A DNA stretch of 33,766 nt from Nostoc spongiaeforme FACHB-130 (GTDB lineage: Bacteria > Cyanobacteriota > Cyanobacteriia > Cyanobacteriales > Nostocaceae), in the NCBI RefSeq assembly GCF_014698475.1, contig NZ_JACJTB010000062.1:1-33766 (forward strand). The letters are read 5' to 3'. The translations under genes and the position numbers were made by a program. The notes below the pieces were generated by a model. The model did not search any database. It saw nothing but the letters and a program-made list of their open reading frames with translations, and was not told the origin of the DNA. Shown here piece by piece: positions 14,055 to 24,251 of the stretch; positions within the stretch are counted from its first letter, which is position 1, and the number at the start of each line of letters is the position of its first letter.

Positions 14055-17000
14055 TTAAATGGTTTTCTCAACTACTACATAAGTAGTAAATTTAACACGG
14101 TATTTTCCGCATTCTCTTGCTAAAAAGGTCATCCCGATATCAAAAATCACCTGATAATGTAGTCCGTCTTGTCGGTAGATTTCCAGAACACGACCATGAG
14201 GAATAAGGTAACTCCATTGTTTGAAGTCAACTGAGCGTTTAACTCGAACCGACAAATTATTTTCATTCGGTTGGAGTTGAACAAATATTTTTTTAAGCTC
14301 TTTCTCTAGGGTAAAAGCATTCTTAACATCCTTATCTTCGGCTGTGAGAATTTCTACATGAGAGTGAGTATCAAATCCACCCCAATTTAATAATTCAATT
14401 AAAATGGAAGCTCCTTCTTCTCTCAGATAGCGATCGCGATACACAACTTTCGTCACCTTGCTTCCAGATAAAGCAGCCTCTAATCTCAGTTTATTTCTAA
14501 GTTCTGATATGCTGAAGTCGCCGCGCCATTCCTTCTCATAGGGGTTTAAGAAGATTACGGTAGTGTTTAGGTCTTCTAACTCAGATGCTTGGACAAGTCT
14601 TGCTTGTTGACGTAATGTTTCTAACCGACTAACAACTGTTTCAACGCCTTCTTTGCTTCGGGTTTGAAACCATACCTGTGGTTTATTATTTGGAGATTGC
14701 TGCAATGACAGAGCAATACGGTTACTTTGGTCGCTATTGAAACAGAGAGTTGGGACATCCTTATGTAAATTTTCAGGGAAATGTTCAGCACAAGCTTGGT
14801 AAAGTTGTACTAAACCTTGGTCTATCAACTGTTGTAAGCGTTTTCTCCAAACCTTAAGGTGATTTCGTTGATCTAAAGAAGGATCTGAAAGTGCATTGGG
14901 GTCTGGCAAATGGTTTACTATTAATTCAAGTGGCTTATTAATCAGTCTCATAGAATAAACTGCATCTGTAAGCAGATTTAACCAAGGCAAATTTGAACCT
15001 TTATTTAAACCAAACTCATCAATTAGTTTGGGTAAATAAATTAAAGTATCTGGTGCAGCCGCTCGGCAAATTGCTGGTAAGTTATCTGCTATGAGAGACA
15101 AACTTATTTTGTTGGAGTTGGGAGCAAATTTTTGTAATTCTTCATCCGGACTGACCTGCTCAACTATCGGTCTAAGAAAATCTGCTACTAAATGACGATT
15201 AAATTGGTTGTGAAATGGCTGGTTTGAGTAAGTTTGCAAACAGTCATAACAACTAGTTGCACAGTTGCATGATGAAACTATTTTTAATGCTGTCTTTAAA
15301 ACTTCATCAAAGCGTTCGGCAATGCGACGGCTGTATCCTGCCCCTCCAGGCACATTGTCATAAATAATAATGTTAGCGCGTTTGTCCGAACGAGGCGTAA
15401 ACAGTCCATCTAATTCTGTACGCGGTACGTCAATTACTTGGGCTGCTGCTGCTAACAATGCATAGGTGAGAGAACGCCAAAATTCTAAACCTCGGTTGCG
15501 ATTTTTTGTATTGGTAAAAATTTCGCCATCATCTTCGCGTTCTCCATCTTCGCCGAACAGGGGTGTAGGTTCGGTTTTGGAATCAAAGACAATTTTTAGC
15601 AAATCGCTACAAAATTCATGTCCCAAATGCATCAATGTATAGCGGCCAGAACATGGTTTTCCAGTTCTGGGATGAGTATGAGGAATTTGTGATGATTGTT
15701 GACTAGTTGCAGAGTTTTTATTGGCTCCTTTTTTACCTCGGCTTTTTTTCGTTTCTCCTTTGGGTAATAAATCGCTCAAATCGCGTCCACAGGTACTACA
15801 AATTGCAAATCCTTTTCTATCAAACCCTTTGTCTTTACCATAGGAACCTTGATTAGCTAAAAAGAAATTTCCACCTTTGCTAACAGTAAGAGTATACAAA
15901 CCCAATTGTGGAGGTAAGGTTTCTGATAAATCTCCATCATTTATTAAAAAAATCTGAGATACTGGTTGACGCTGCGGTTTAATGTATGGGGTGACTTCTG
16001 GAAGTTTTTCCCAATCAGTTGTAAATGCTTTGGGAACTTTGTAAAGTTTCATTTTTTTAGCCGCAGGTAAGGATGGCTCATCACCGCAAACGGGACAAGA
16101 TTCTACTGGTTCATCTCCCGTATTAGCATCTAAAAAATGATTGCAATTTTGGCAAACCCAATAGAACTTTTGTTCTAATTCTGTTGGTTTGAGAATGCCA
16201 ACACTTTTGTACATTCGGTCATCTACTATTATTTCTTGGTCTGGAGCATATTCACCAAGAGCAAGTCGGCGATCGCGTTCTAGTCGATGTTTTCCTTGTG
16301 CTGAATTATACTCATTGCTTTCCCCGGTCAAAAGACGAACTACGTCAATAGGAAAACCATAAATTGGTAGGATACTGGCTTGGGCTAGTTCGTCATGTAA
16401 GCGACGAGAGCCAACTTTATCAAGTTCGCGCTTTGTCCCAGCAATAAGTCTAGCTATTTTCTCTAAATTTTTTGTTTCAGATGGGTCGATCATGCGGTTT
16501 CGTAGTTCAAGCATATCTTCCGCTAAACTATTCCAATCTTGAAGTTGCTGCTGTTGAAAATCTTCAATCCCATCTTCAAAGCCTCTCAGCACTATAGCAG
16601 CTTGACTTTCAGAGCTACCTAACCGAGTTAGCCACTGCGTGGCTAGGTCTGCTGCTGCATTGCTATTTAACCATTGTTGTAACTTACAAATCTTGGCTTC
16701 AGCAGGAGGAGTGAAATTTTCAGAGGAAGCAGGATTTTCTAGTGGTAAATCCAAAAACTCTGCTATTTTTATTTCTTCTGCACTGAGATTCCAGTTTTTT
16801 CGTAAAAATGCAGCTAGTAACTCAGCGTGAATGTGACGCTGCTGTATTTGGAAGTTACCAGAATCAAGCTTGGGGATTTGATTGCTACCAGCAATTAACT
16901 CTTTTGGTTGCTCAAAATAAAAGCGGTCGTGGGGACGACGTTGCCCATACATTAAAGTAATAGCTACACCATCTGTGCGTCGTCCAGCGCGTCCGGCTCG

Positions 17001-20000
17001 TTGCTGGTAGTTGCTAACATGGGGAGGGAAATTGCGAAGAACCACCGCTTGCAACTCACCAATATCTACACCCATTTCTAAGGTTGTCGAACAACTGAGC
17101 ATATTAATGCGACCTTGGCGAAAACGATTTTCGCGTTTTTCTAGTTCTGCAACACCTAGCTGTGCTGTATGTTCTTGCGATCGCAGTGGTAAAGGTGAGC
17201 GTTTTTTAATTAAATATTGCTGGTAATGTTCGGCAGCAGTTTGTTCAATTTTTTCTGGTGTGTAAGGTTCAAGAGTACCTTTACACTTATAAGCTGAACA
17301 TTTTTGGACGTTAAGTGTCGCCTTCGTGATTTTTAATAAACCTGGAACATGAAAAACCTGCTGGCAGCAATTACATTTATACCAATCTTGCTGCGTTTCA
17401 ATAATATTTAACTGTCCCCAGTTAAGTTGATATTCCTTTTTGGCTGTAACAAGTAAGCCAAAATCTTGAAGCTGACGGGAGAGCCATAAAAAATCCTCTT
17501 TGCTGGGAATATTTTCTTCACCAAATATTTGTGATAAATACCAACCTAGCCGATTGAATGGCTTTCTTAATTTCCCATTTTTCCAGGGCATAAATGAAAT
17601 TGAATCTTTAAATTTCTTGATTTCATCGTCTAATTTATCCTTCAAAAATAAATAGTTCTTGGATTTACCCTGAGCATCTACCATTTCGGGACGACGGCTA
17701 TCCCCTCCAGTTTCTGGGAAATAATAAGATGAATTTTCAATGCTGACAATCCCTGCACGACGAATAATATCTGTAAGGACTGTTAAAAAAATCCTTGCTT
17801 CATCGTTTGTGATTCCAAAATGACCCGCAACCAGTTCAATCAATCGTTCATCTAAATCGATATGGCAAGCTAGTAATGCAAAGGCTTCTAAAGTTGAACG
17901 ACGGTTCAAAACGAGAGCAAATTCTCTAAGTAATATTTCCTTAGCTCGTTTTTGAGCTAAATCTTCTGCATCTATTTTATTTTTTCTATCTTTAGGTTCT
18001 TCCTCTGGATCGTTAGGACGGTAACTTTTATAATTTGCATCAGATTTTCGGTCAGGATGAGGAATATAAAATTCTAAAAATCTTGCTTTCAGTTGGTTAA
18101 TTACTTGATTAACAGATGTAATACCTTCAGCGTTTTTTACCTGATGAAATGCTTGCCAAAGCATCTGGCGGTACAGCATTTCGGTATGGGTACGTTGATA
18201 GTCTGAAGCGAAAAATGCTGCATCTTGACGACCATCGGAAAAGGTAAGTAATTTCCGCTTTGAAGAGTTTTTATCAGTCTTTTCTGTTTCGGGTAATAGT
18301 TCAAAGAGACTATCCAGCATCGCCTCTAATGGACCATCTGTATAAGTCACAAATCGATTGATTGCTAAAGTAGTGCGCCCAGTTCCAGCACCACAAGCAG
18401 CACATCTGTTTAAATAACAACCACCTTCATCTTTATCATTTTTTTGGCGATGCCATGCTAAGGTGAGTTCATTTTGTGCTGTTACTTTGTTTGTAAACGC
18501 TTCATCTGGAAGTTTACCAATCCAGCCATGTTTATGAAGTTCAAATTTAAAACTTTTTATAATTGTTGATTCTTGTTCCTCTTCATCTTCACCCATTTCC
18601 TCTTCTTCTGTTACACTGTCTAAATTACCAGAAGTCAAAGTGTAAATCTTGGTATTATCCTTTAATCCTTGAATTGATCTGGGTAAAGATTCTAGTTCCC
18701 CCGAATCTTGGCGTTGAGTAAATACATAACCCTGACCGCATTGAGAACAACTACCCAATTCTAGTACAGGGGAGCCACAGCATTCACAGGTTTTTTTCTC
18801 ATTCAAATAAAGTTGCCCATACCGTGCTTCACGCTCTGAATAAAGCGGGTCGTGCGCTGCTCCCGAACATTTGGGATTAATGCAGGCATAAAGTCCCTCT
18901 AAACTGCGAAATAAAAGATGCAATCTCACAGGAAGTAAAGGTAAATCATCTGGATTTTGACGAGCGAGAGTACCTATTTGCAGCAAATGAGCTAACGCAA
19001 CTTCTGCATCTGTATCATCAACGCTACCATCTAATTTAATTGGCAGATTGACACCCCATAATTCTGGAGATCGAACTATTTCTTCCCAAGGTTTAGGTTC
19101 GCGGCAAAGTATATTAATCAGTCGATGTATTAAGGGATGTCCCTTGAGAGCAAACCAGAGGAATTTGTGAATATCATTATCAGCTTGCGATTCAGCTATT
19201 TTTAGTTGTTGTTCGGGGACGATAGCGCTCAGTGGGTCAAACCAAGAACTAATAGGAGAACCTGGTTGTGGTAATTCGATAATACTTAAATATTGTAGAA
19301 TTTCTTCATTAATAAGTGCAGCAGGTAGGGTATAATGGTTGCCTAATCGGTCTTTGGCATTGAGACGCTGACCGCGAATTACTTGACTAAAAGTTTCACC
19401 AAAAAACTCTCTTGCAAATGCAAGAACTTTATCATCAACCAAAGCATTTCCTAAGCTGGCACTAGTAGCAATACAGCGAATTTTACCTTTTTCTTCCACA
19501 CCTATAGAAGCTTTAAAACGCTCCAACAGCATAGAAACTTCGCTACCCTTAGCACCATCATAGGTGTGAGCTTCATCTACTACTAACATTTTGAAAGTAT
19601 TTACTGAAGCCTCAAAAATTTTTTCTCGCTCCTTGGGTCGAATTAACATATGCTCCAGCATGGAGTAGTTGGTGATTAAAATATGGGGTGGTGCTTCCCA
19701 CATTTCTTCTCTTGAGAGTAATTGTACTCGGCTAGTTTTCTCAATAGCTTTATCAATTAATTCCTCATGTTTTATAGATTCTATTTCAGCCGAGGTAAAT
19801 AATTGCCGCAGTTCCTCTGGATCGTAAGCGGCGAATTCTTCTCTTAATGACTCTATTGCTTTACCTCTGTCTTTTTCGGTGCGACTGGTGTAGAATCCAA
19901 ATTTAGTTTTGGTTGTCGTCTTTTGGCGACATAATAATTGCCGCAGACGTTTAACTTGGTCATTTACCAGAGCGTTCATCGGGTATAAAATTAGCACCCG

Positions 20001-20423
20001 GACTCCAGCAAGCGATAAATTATCTCCTTCTTTCAGCAGCATATCGAGCATGGGTGTCAGAAAACACTCAGTTTTTCCCGAACCTGTACCAGTTGCAACG
20101 ACTATATTTTCCTGTTGTTCCACAACTGCGCGGATCGCTTTTTCTTGATGTTCGTACAAACGGCGATTACTAGGTATAAATAGTGTTGCCATATCAGGGT
20201 GTAAAACCCCTTGTTCGACCAAATCATTGATACTAAGACTTGATTTATATGGCTGGGAACCTTCGAGGTAAGGATGTTGCCAAAGGTTTCCAGGTTGCTC
20301 TAATAATTGCTTAAAACCGTAGCGGAGATGGGGATCGCGTAGGGGGTAAGCTGTAAGTAAATAGCGAATAAAATCTGCACGGGGTTGTTCAACTGCTGCG
20401 ATTGGATCTAGATATTTAGTCAT
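14055..20423 (-). CDS. Giant DEAH-box helicase with DUF1998 domain (DruE/DISARM-like), 2122 aa
   Basis: This is a superfamily 2 helicase. It has Walker A ATGTGSGKT (residues 110-118), motif Ia PMNALVNDQ (148-156), TNYSML (251-256), DEAH (283-286) and SAS (321-323). Motifs V/VI are TTLEMGVDIGELQAVVLRN and QQRAGRAGRR (about 1110-1150). A DUF1998/MZB-type cysteine cluster, CNCATSCYDCL, lies near residue 1720 after NVPGGAGYSRR. Further Cys-rich knuckles lie near residues 510-560, 1010-1045 and 1420-1450. About 380 extra residues follow DUF1998, with VVYRDRYLREEG near 2000 recalling PLD-like MIT_C ends, but no HKD nuclease motif was seen. Size and order match Druantia DruE and differ from the 750-aa MrfA type. 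The start overlaps the preceding stop (ATGA). It probably remodels foreign DNA in a defence system. Confidence 0.85.
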   Translation of the reverse strand: MTKYLDPIAAVEQPRADFIRYLLTAYPLRDPHLRYGFKQLLEQPGNLWQHPYLEGSQPYKSSLSINDLVEQGVLHPDMATLFIPSNRRLYEHQEKAIRAVVEQQENIVVATGTGSGKTECFLTPMLDMLLKEGDNLSLAGVRVLILYPMNALVNDQVKRLRQLLCRQKTTTKTKFGFYTSRTEKDRGKAIESLREEFAAYDPEELRQLFTSAEIESIKHEELIDKAIEKTSRVQLLSREEMWEAPPHILITNYSMLEHMLIRPKEREKIFEASVNTFKMLVVDEAHTYDGAKGSEVSMLLERFKASIGVEEKGKIRCIATSASLGNALVDDKVLAFAREFFGETFSQVIRGQRLNAKDRLGNHYTLPAALINEEILQYLSIIELPQPGSPISSWFDPLSAIVPEQQLKIAESQADNDIHKFLWFALKGHPLIHRLINILCREPKPWEEIVRSPELWGVNLPIKLDGSVDDTDAEVALAHLLQIGTLARQNPDDLPLLPVRLHLLFRSLEGLYACINPKCSGAAHDPLYSEREARYGQLYLNEKKTCECCGSPVLELGSCSQCGQGYVFTQRQDSGELESLPRSIQGLKDNTKIYTLTSGNLDSVTEEEEMGEDEEEQESTIIKSFKFELHKHGWIGKLPDEAFTNKVTAQNELTLAWHRQKNDKDEGGCYLNRCAACGAGTGRTTLAINRFVTYTDGPLEAMLDSLFELLPETEKTDKNSSKRKLLTFSDGRQDAAFFASDYQRTHTEMLYRQMLWQAFHQVKNAEGITSVNQVINQLKARFLEFYIPHPDRKSDANYKSYRPNDPEEEPKDRKNKIDAEDLAQKRAKEILLREFALVLNRRSTLEAFALLACHIDLDERLIELVAGHFGITNDEARIFLTVLTDIIRRAGIVSIENSSYYFPETGGDSRRPEMVDAQGKSKNYLFLKDKLDDEIKKFKDSISFMPWKNGKLRKPFNRLGWYLSQIFGEENIPSKEDFLWLSRQLQDFGLLVTAKKEYQLNWGQLNIIETQQDWYKCNCCQQVFHVPGLLKITKATLNVQKCSAYKCKGTLEPYTPEKIEQTAAEHYQQYLIKKRSPLPLRSQEHTAQLGVAELEKRENRFRQGRINMLSCSTTLEMGVDIGELQAVVLRNFPPHVSNYQQRAGRAGRRTDGVAITLMYGQRRPHDRFYFEQPKELIAGSNQIPKLDSGNFQIQQRHIHAELLAAFLRKNWNLSAEEIKIAEFLDLPLENPASSENFTPPAEAKICKLQQWLNSNAAADLATQWLTRLGSSESQAAIVLRGFEDGIEDFQQQQLQDWNSLAEDMLELRNRMIDPSETKNLEKIARLIAGTKRELDKVGSRRLHDELAQASILPIYGFPIDVVRLLTGESNEYNSAQGKHRLERDRRLALGEYAPDQEIIVDDRMYKSVGILKPTELEQKFYWVCQNCNHFLDANTGDEPVESCPVCGDEPSLPAAKKMKLYKVPKAFTTDWEKLPEVTPYIKPQRQPVSQIFLINDGDLSETLPPQLGLYTLTVSKGGNFFLANQGSYGKDKGFDRKGFAICSTCGRDLSDLLPKGETKKSRGKKGANKNSATSQQSSQIPHTHPRTGKPCSGRYTLMHLGHEFCSDLLKIVFDSKTEPTPLFGEDGEREDDGEIFTNTKNRNRGLEFWRSLTYALLAAAAQVIDVPRTELDGLFTPRSDKRANIIIYDNVPGGAGYSRRIAERFDEVLKTALKIVSSCNCATSCYDCLQTYSNQPFHNQFNRHLVADFLRPIVEQVSPDEELQKFAPNSNKISLSLIADNLPAICRAAAPDTLIYLPKLIDEFGLNKGSNLPWLNLLTDAVYSMRLINKPLELIVNHLPDPNALSDPSLDQRNHLKVWRKRLQQLIDQGLVQLYQACAEHFPENLHKDVPTLCFNSDQSNRIALSLQQSPNNKPQVWFQTRSKEGVETVVSRLETLRQQARLVQASELEDLNTTVIFLNPYEKEWRGDFSISELRNKLRLEAALSGSKVTKVVYRDRYLREEGASILIELLNWGGFDTHSHVEILTAEDKDVKNAFTLEKELKKIFVQLQPNENNLSVRVKRSVDFKQWSYLIPHGRVLEIYRQDGLHYQVIFDIGMTFLARECGKYRVKFTTYVVVEKTI

Positions 20424-21343
20424 ACTAATTTAGCTCCTAAACGTTTAAATGCTTCTTTGACAAGTGGCCAGTTTCTTGATTGAAAATTTCGAGTTCTGTA
20501 TTCTTCTCCAGACTCAGAAATATGCCATAACCACCGTGCATAGTTACTGGGAAGATAGACACCTTGCAAATTTAACTTTCCTGGAGGTTCATCCCAAATA
20601 ATTTTTAAAGGACATCCCATTTGTTTGTCCTGGTAAAACATAGCTAAAATAGCTAAATCTGGCTCTAATTCATAAAAATTTTGGTCTTCAAACCAGAGAT
20701 ATTCACCTGTGGGCAAGCGCAATATATCTTCGTTTTTGATACTCTCGCGACTCGGATTGCGCCAACGTTCTTTCTGCGCTTCATTACAGGGTACGTATCG
20801 CTGAATGTACCTTTCATTTTGCCAATTTTTAATAGAAAAAGGGTCTTCCGTCCAAGTTGAACGCAACTCCGATTTCAAGGGTCTTCTTGGTATTGATAAA
20901 TTTTCAATACTATCTGAAATAGTCAGCAACCGAATACCAGCTTGACTTAGGCGGTCTTTAATTCTATGAAAATGATTACTTTTAGGGCGCAATAGTAAGG
21001 GATTTTGAGGGTTTTTTTGACTTTCTAGGACTTGATGAGCCAGAGTCAAATAAGCGCGATCGCCCCGAAATAACAAATTTCTCAAATCTTCTTTATTTTG
21101 AGCCAAAACCATCGGAGGAGCCATACAGTAATGGTTGCGTCTTCCTGCTAGCACTTCCCCTTCTGCTTGCAATTCATTTAGGGTATCTTGAATTGTATCT
21201 GTTAGGTTTTCTTGAGATTCGTTAGGAGAAAGACTTGAAACTAAAAGCGAAATAATCTGATGCTTTGTTAAAGGCTGTGGGATTGTTCGATTACCGGAAT
21301 GACGATGATTACTGAGTAGTCGAGTAATTTTTTCATTTAACAT
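20420..21343 (-). CDS. Hypothetical protein with winged-helix-like N-terminus, 307 aa
   Basis: Residues about 20-100 read as a winged-helix fold: helices around LTKHQIISLLVSSL and LTDTIQDTLNELQAEGEVLA, then a beta hairpin GRRNHYCMAPPMVLA. The C-terminal 200 residues are rich in Trp, Arg and Pro (EDPFSIKNWQNERYIQRYVP) and match nothing I know. The gene is 4 bp downstream of the 967-aa gene and overlaps the helicase gene by 4 bp, so the three are translated as a unit. A DNA-binding adaptor for the helicase is a reasonable inference. Confidence 0.65.
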   Translation of the reverse strand: MLNEKITRLLSNHRHSGNRTIPQPLTKHQIISLLVSSLSPNESQENLTDTIQDTLNELQAEGEVLAGRRNHYCMAPPMVLAQNKEDLRNLLFRGDRAYLTLAHQVLESQKNPQNPLLLRPKSNHFHRIKDRLSQAGIRLLTISDSIENLSIPRRPLKSELRSTWTEDPFSIKNWQNERYIQRYVPCNEAQKERWRNPSRESIKNEDILRLPTGEYLWFEDQNFYELEPDLAILAMFYQDKQMGCPLKIIWDEPPGKLNLQGVYLPSNYARWLWHISESGEEYRTRNFQSRNWPLVKEAFKRLGAKLV

Positions 21344-21347
21344 AATT

Positions 21348-24251
21348 TTAATTCTTTAAGATTTTTTGAGCATCATTGTAGGTTACATATTCCATTTCTT
21401 TAATATATTCTTGAGGTAGATAAATCTTAATATCTTTTATATTTTTATATTCCAGTAACAAAATGTCGCTGAAAATAAATAGTTGAGGAATATAAATACT
21501 TAAATTGGCTTTTATTTGATGATTCTTAGTCATCATTATTTCTACTTGTTTATAAACAAAATTACGTTTTTTAGGATTTCTTAACCTGATTAATAACCAA
21601 TTTTCTTGAGTTGCTGCTACATTGCCAGTATTCGCTAATTTTGATATTGTTACTTCTTGCGTACTTGCCTGACTTTTTAACTCGATTTTTATATTTTCAA
21701 CAAGAGCTTGGAGTTTCTCTCTAAGAGAATTAATCTGTAACCATTCTGGAAGATAAAATGGTAAACTTTTTAGGCTATCAATAGCTGTTTGCAATAAATA
21801 GGGGTCATAATCATATTTATTGGCAGATTTTATAAAATCATTAACAGATTCATTATCCAGAATGGTGTAGCAGTAATCTGCCAAATCTTCATTTTCTAAA
21901 GTTTCATCAGGTAAATCATTTTGATTGCTACGACACCACCAACCAAGGTTGTGTCGTAGTTTACGTGAACTTATTAGCTGAATGTGATAAATTCCAGGTG
22001 GCAATGCTAAGAGAACAGTAATTTTATCTTCATTTAACGAAACTGGTGAAATTTTAATTTCTACTGGTTTTTTTTCAGGTAAAAGTAAATTCCAGCATGA
22101 TAGGGAATAAACTTCGCCAGATAATAAACCAGATAGGTGAACTGCTTGATTCGCCCAAGTACAGCTAATTACAAGGGGAGAAATTTCCGTTTTTATTAAA
22201 CGTTGCGGTTCCTCACCTAACCTCTGGAAATCTAAAGCATACCAATTAGAGCTAGGAGATAATAAATTATAGAAAGATGCTAGGTTTATGCATAAAAAAC
22301 CTAGTGAATCTGCTTGACATTGAGAAAATATAGTTTCCTGTTTATCGTATAAATATAAACTGATAGATTCTAGAGGTAAAAGCCCTTCTATTTGAATTTC
22401 TTTTGCCCAGAACTTATCAGCAGAATCACATAAAATTGGTAATTGAGCTATTGGAGATTGATTTACCAAACTAATCTTTAAATTCTTAATCTCTGGTTTG
22501 CCAGTTATTTGATAGTTTGATTGAATTTCAAATTTATATGACCATCGATGAGATTGATTCCAAAAGCGGGCTTCATATTTACCTGGTACAGTAATCCATT
22601 TATCAAGTGGAATTGCCTGCCACCTATCGCTTGGCTGTACTATTTCAGTTGTAGTAATAAGTGTTTTTTGATGGATGATATTTTCAATAGAAATATTTAA
22701 GAATATCTCTCCTTCAATGGGCGGATACCAGAAAATGGGAATTTCTAGATAAACTGATTTTTTACCCTTCAGCTTCAGTCCTCTTAAGCTTGGCTGTTCG
22801 TCAGAAGAAGGTTTCCAGCTAATTGATCGAAATGTAGTAATCTCTTCATTAGAATTTACTATGAAAGCAATTGATGATTCTTTCGTGATAAGTGTCAGCT
22901 GTTGACCCTGCCAGCCTCTGATACTAGATGGTACACAACTATCTAGGATTTCAATACCATTACCAAAGTCTAGAATGACACCTTTAGGGGCAAATAAAAT
23001 AATCTCTTTGGTTCCCCTAATGCTAGGATTAGCAGAGTCTAAATTAATGCGATCGCCTGTCCAAGCATCAAATATTAAACAGGGAAAATTGCTGGCTACT
23101 CCCTCAAGTCTCCATTCAGTTAGGCTTTTGCTACGGTGATCTAACAGTTGCCACTTCCATAGTTCAGCCACATTCCTGATGTCTACAACTTGTTCGGGAA
23201 TAATTAGTCCTGGCTTTGAGGGTATAGTACCTTCCCAAGTCGCTTCTGGAATCTGGCAGAAAGTTCCACCCAAGTTATCCCACCCTTTCTTCCAAAGGTT
23301 TTGCTCTGGCAGCACTAGTTGTATATTTAAGGAGTCAGCAGTATCTAAAACTAAAGATAAAGGCTTTTGGCGACGGCTAATTATTTTACGGCTATTACCA
23401 AAACGACGTTGTTTAGGAGTTAAAACTTGAATCAGACTGTTCCAATCCCTCAAGAAAAAATTATTTGGTAAGTAATAGCTTCCCAAAAGTTTTTCGCGCT
23501 CATTGTGATCTTGCAGTGCTTCAGGTAATGTTCCTTGACGTTCAAGTTCAACAGCAACAATAGCAATACCTTGAAGTAACTTCCCGGCAATTGGCTCAAA
23601 TTCCTCGTCTTCCTTCTGTGGGCAACTAGCTTTGAGAAAATTAATCAGAGTACCCCATTGAGGATGCTTTTTCTGACAAAAATATAATAGTTCTTCGGAA
23701 ATATCTTCACATGAACTATGAGCAATTTCCCACCATCCATACTCATTTGAGAATTCCTGAACTAACTGAGAAAAATGAGTGAGATTTTGCTGAGGGATAC
23801 CACTCTGTAACCATAAGGTTGATACGTAACGATATCCTCCTTTAGCTTGGACAATACCCAGTAGGTCAAATCCTTCACCTACAAGCTGACGTAGTGTATT
23901 TTCTAGACTTTGATTACATAAAATATTTAATTTTTGACAAAAACCATACCAAAACTTTTCTTCAACACTTGAATAATAGTAGGCATACTCTGATAGAGCA
24001 AAAGTTATAATTTTTAGCCAATTTTGTTCAGGTTCATCAAATCTTTTATGCAACTTATGATGAGTAACTGTATCTAGATTTCTCAAGTTGTAGCCTACAA
24101 TATCTAGAACTTCCTCCGTGGCTTTTTGGCTAATCTGAACGCTACCCAAAAATCGCTGCCCTTTGGGACGATTGGAATGAGACCAATATGATGAAATTTT
24201 CTGCCAAAGCTGTTGAGTATGTCTTGGTTGAGAGAAATTAAAAGTAGTCAT
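21348..24251 (-). CDS. Large unknown protein heading the helicase operon, 967 aa
   Basis: The first 330 residues are mostly helical (FSQPRHTQQLWQKISSYW and onward). The middle and C-terminal parts (about 380-800) alternate short strands and look like several beta-sandwich or Ig-like units (for example VPGKYEARFWNQSHRWSYKF, LPPGIYHIQLISSRKLRHN). The last 160 residues return to helices (LPEWLQINSLREKLQALVENI) and a beta end. No nuclease, methyltransferase or ATPase motif was recognised. In Druantia type III a roughly 1000-aa protein, DruH, accompanies DruE; similar size and position make a DruH-like role possible but sequence similarity could not be tested. It is the first gene of the operon, divergent from a WYL regulator. 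Confidence 0.65.
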   Translation of the reverse strand: MTTFNFSQPRHTQQLWQKISSYWSHSNRPKGQRFLGSVQISQKATEEVLDIVGYNLRNLDTVTHHKLHKRFDEPEQNWLKIITFALSEYAYYYSSVEEKFWYGFCQKLNILCNQSLENTLRQLVGEGFDLLGIVQAKGGYRYVSTLWLQSGIPQQNLTHFSQLVQEFSNEYGWWEIAHSSCEDISEELLYFCQKKHPQWGTLINFLKASCPQKEDEEFEPIAGKLLQGIAIVAVELERQGTLPEALQDHNEREKLLGSYYLPNNFFLRDWNSLIQVLTPKQRRFGNSRKIISRRQKPLSLVLDTADSLNIQLVLPEQNLWKKGWDNLGGTFCQIPEATWEGTIPSKPGLIIPEQVVDIRNVAELWKWQLLDHRSKSLTEWRLEGVASNFPCLIFDAWTGDRINLDSANPSIRGTKEIILFAPKGVILDFGNGIEILDSCVPSSIRGWQGQQLTLITKESSIAFIVNSNEEITTFRSISWKPSSDEQPSLRGLKLKGKKSVYLEIPIFWYPPIEGEIFLNISIENIIHQKTLITTTEIVQPSDRWQAIPLDKWITVPGKYEARFWNQSHRWSYKFEIQSNYQITGKPEIKNLKISLVNQSPIAQLPILCDSADKFWAKEIQIEGLLPLESISLYLYDKQETIFSQCQADSLGFLCINLASFYNLLSPSSNWYALDFQRLGEEPQRLIKTEISPLVISCTWANQAVHLSGLLSGEVYSLSCWNLLLPEKKPVEIKISPVSLNEDKITVLLALPPGIYHIQLISSRKLRHNLGWWCRSNQNDLPDETLENEDLADYCYTILDNESVNDFIKSANKYDYDPYLLQTAIDSLKSLPFYLPEWLQINSLREKLQALVENIKIELKSQASTQEVTISKLANTGNVAATQENWLLIRLRNPKKRNFVYKQVEIMMTKNHQIKANLSIYIPQLFIFSDILLLEYKNIKDIKIYLPQEYIKEMEYVTYNDAQKILKN

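Noticed and set aside
14055-20423. Calling the helicase operon a confirmed Druantia or DISARM system
   Set aside because: The helicase type fits, but none of the other signature genes of those systems could be recognised in the window.
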